DNA from: Pelobates cultripes
Lineage: Eukaryota; Chordata; Amphibia; Anura; Pelobatidae
Assembly (NCBI GenBank): GCA_933207985.1
Contig: OW240915.1
Location: forward strand, 268,054,228 to 268,118,227
DNA: 64,000 nt
Direction: 5' to 3'
In this document: positions 62,039-64,000 of the stretch, in pieces
Numbering within the stretch: position 1 is the stretch's first letter
Layout: each line of letters opens with the position of its first letter
Notes under the pieces: model-generated
Told to the model about the DNA's origin: nothing
The model's database searches: none
What the model saw: only the letters and a program-made list of their open reading frames with translations
Translations under genes and position numbers: made by a program

Positions 62039-62543
62039 AGTGTCAGCCCACATTTCAATGTCAGAGGTAGCCAGAACAGAAATCAGGTGAAAGGCAATTA
62101 ACCCTTTGAGTGCCCCGCCCGGAACAGATATAAATGGATACTTACTATATCTAAAAGGCAGTATCCATAGCTTAACAGTTAACCCTTGGAATGTCCAAAT
62201 TGTATCATATAGGTCAAGTGTGTGGATTGATTCTTATGGCTGTATTGTGTAGCTTTAGTACAATTAAAGAAACAACTTATAACCGCTGTGAACCAGTAAG
62301 GGATAAGTACAATGGCTATATGGGCAGTCATACACAGAAGCCGACAATTCTTTTATTGCCACTGTAAATAGTAACCCATTAGTTTATGCAACACAAAACA
62401 GACCCCTAAACTCTTAGACCTATAATACAGGTAAAATTAATGGACATATGAACACCAAATATAATAGAAATAAATAAAGAATATATACATATATACAGGC
62501 ATAACTTAAGATACCATTTATTATCAGAATTATTGCAGTACTT
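62039..62543. repeat. Left inverted arm of the Penelope-like element
   Basis: 505 bp, reverse complement of 63496-64000. Its inner edge falls exactly at the stop codon of the coding fragment, so the arm is the element's sequence downstream of the stop. Confidence 0.95.
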
Positions 62544-63495
62544 TAAATAAACGGGGAATATGAAAACCCTTCATTTAGCCCCAGGGGAGATAGCGCTTTG
62601 AGATGGTAAATCCAAAACGCCTCTCTTTGTCTTAGTTTTAGGTCCCAGTTTCCTTTCCTAGGAGGCTGTGGTACATGTTCAAGACCCATGAACCGGATGC
62701 CTGCCGAGGAGTGATTGTGATGTAGATGTAAATGCCTTGAGACGGGTGTTTCCAAACGTCTCTTGACAGAATTTACATGTTCACGTATCCTTAGCCTGAA
62801 GTGGCGAAAAGTCTTGCCTACATATTTTAGGCCACAGGAGCAAGACAGTAGGTAAACTACTCCTGTTGTGTTACAATTAAAGAAGGAACGTGGTTTGAAA
62901 TTCATTAAGCCCTTGCTGTCAGAGGCCCTCTTGGTAATAAACGGGCATGCACTGCAGTGACCACATTGGAAAGAACCCATTGGTAGGTATTTTTGAAAAT
63001 AACCTGACGGGGACGTAGTTGAGAGGTGACTAGGTGCTAGGATATCTCTCAAGTTTTTGCCCCTCCGTGCTGTAATTGAAGGGAGTGATGGCAGAATTTC
63101 CTTCAGATGCTTATCTGATTGGAGGATAGGCCAGAATTTTTGAAAGACATTCAGCATAGTGTCCACACCTGCATCATATGTACCTATGCAGCGTATTTTA
63201 TTTTCCTCAGTCTTACGACCCCCATCTGTAATTAGGGTTTCCCGTTCAGTGTGGATTGCCCTCAGATAGGCTCTTTTTAGAACCCTATTTGGGTAACCTT
63301 TGGCCTTAAACATGTGACGCAACTCATTTGCTTTTAATTTGAACTCCTCCATCGTGGAGCAGTTTCGTCGAAGTCTCAAATATTGGCCTATTGGGATACC
63401 GGATTTGAGTGATATGGGGTGATGACTAGACCAGCATAGCAGGTTATTTGAGGCTGTCTTCTTTCTGTACAAGGTTGTTTCAATTTTGCCTTCTT
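62543..63495 (-). pseudogene. Penelope-like RT C-terminus and GIY-YIG endonuclease, 5'-truncated
   Basis: The frame is open from the arm junction (63495) to TAA at 62543-62545. Residue numbers below count from the TTG at 63470-63472, and upstream codons are also in frame. It enters within RT: LYRKKTASNNLLCW, HHP, then GIPIGQYLRLRRNCS (25-39), the conserved end of the Penelope RT. A connector with a C-x2-C-x2-C motif (C170, C173, C176) follows. Next is the GIY-YIG nuclease: GVVY (204-207), YVG (217-219), basic RLRIREH and a catalytic-type Glu in REAFWIYH (E284), ending GLNE. These proteins copy RNA and nick DNA for insertion. The RT catalytic motifs are missing, so this copy cannot reverse-transcribe. 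The remaining frame has no stop or frameshift. Confidence 0.9.
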
Positions 63496-64000
63496 AAGTA
63501 CTGCAATAATTCTGATAATAAATGGTATCTTAAGTTATGTCTGTATATATGTATATATTCTTTATTTATTTCTATTATATTTGGTGTTCATATGTCCATT
63601 AATTTTACCTGTATTATAGGTCTAAGAGTTTAGGGGTCTGTTTTGTGTTGCATAAACTAATGGGTTACTATTTACAGTGGTAATAAAAGAATTGTCGGCT
63701 TCTGTGTATGACTGCCCATATAGCCATTGTACTTATCCCTTACTGGTTCACAACGGTTATAAGTTGTTTCTTTAATTGTACTAAAGCTACACAATACAGC
63801 CATAAGAATCAATCCACACACTTGACCTATATGATACAATTTGGACATTCCAAGGGTTAACTGTTAAGCTATGGATACTGCCTTTTAGATATAGTAAGTA
63901 TCCATTTATATCTGTTCCGGGCGGGGCACTCAAAGGGTTAATTGCCTTTCACCTGATTTCTGTTCTGGCTACCTCTGACATAGAAATGTGGGCTGACACT
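63496..64000. repeat. Right inverted arm, cut by the window end
   Basis: Matches 62039-62543 in reverse with four substitutions and no gaps. It joins the coding fragment in the middle of the reverse transcriptase reading. It probably continues past 64000 to an inverted copy of the hammerhead-like motif. Confidence 0.95.

Larger units (their letters stand above)
61227..64000 (-). mobile_element. Penelope-like retroelement fragment with inverted terminal arms (runs past the window)
   Basis: On the minus strand this contains an inverted arm (64000 to 63496), a coding fragment (63495 to 62543), the same sequence as a 3' region (62543 to 62039) and a further tail to about 61227. The tail holds the hammerhead-like motif and an AATAAAGGC-T-rich stretch at about 61463-61485. 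Arms 62039-62543 and 63496-64000 are reverse complements with no indel and four mismatches (99.2%). Penelope-like elements are known for terminal repeats in direct or inverted order and for 5' truncation. The outer right end, and any target duplication, lie outside the window. Confidence 0.8.

Noticed and set aside
2..64000. CRISPR arrays, bacterial operons, rRNA or tRNA genes
   Set aside because: The tandem arrays have no unique spacers, and no cloverleaf or rRNA-like segment was recognised by eye. The sequence is animal nuclear DNA.

Overview
The window is animal nuclear DNA with no complete cellular gene. It is AT-rich, non-operonic and full of vertebrate-type transposable elements. The mix of repeats (L1-, L2/CR1- and Penelope-type retroelements, Tc1 and hAT-like DNA elements, many TTAA-flanked MITEs, GATA/TA microsatellites) most resembles a large amphibian, probably frog, genome. 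That assignment rests on repeat style only. The stretch reads as intergenic or deep intronic sequence. One 51-nt sequence near 40.3 kb has the form of a spliced internal exon.

Layout. 0.65-1.25 kb: an 86-bp inverted repeat. 1.48-3.03 kb: a hAT-like non-autonomous element with an exact 8-bp target duplication, carrying a CpG-rich palindromic promoter-like module and a 1.1-kb minisatellite. 3.48-4.91 kb: a 5'-truncated L1 with a perfect 16-bp target duplication. 5.1-5.6, 13.4-13.9, 38.5-38.7 and 59.3-59.6 kb: TTAA-flanked MITEs. 10.0-11.5 kb: a decayed Tc1/mariner element. 17.2-17.8 kb: a short chimeric L1-type element with target duplication. 19.6-21.5 kb: a decayed L1 with ORF1 and ORF2 remnants. 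22.1-23.7 kb: a well preserved Tc1 element with a DD34E transposase broken by one frameshift and one stop. 28-29.3 and 32.4-33.3 kb: satellite-like low-complexity DNA. 37.5-38.5 kb: a CR1-like reverse transcriptase remnant on the minus strand. 42.3-43.4 and 56.7-57.3 kb: LTR-like repeats. 45.0-46.2 and 51.2-52.2 kb: two L2/CR1-like LINE 3' ends. 60.16-60.26 kb: an assembly gap.

The most notable locus is at 61.2-64.0 kb. It is a young Penelope-like element fragment encoding the end of a reverse transcriptase and a GIY-YIG endonuclease. The coding part sits between two inverted 505-bp arms that differ at 4 positions, and the right arm runs off the window end. Its downstream tail contains a hammerhead-ribozyme-like motif. 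Four more copies of a related stem plus GAAACG signature lie at 14.9, 33.0, 35.5 and 47.2 kb, so a ribozyme-like module recurs through the window.

The elements do not form a cooperating gene set. They are successive layers of insertion: hAT into an older dispersed repeat, Tc1 next to a displaced L1 piece, and Penelope into a 123-bp tandem repeat.
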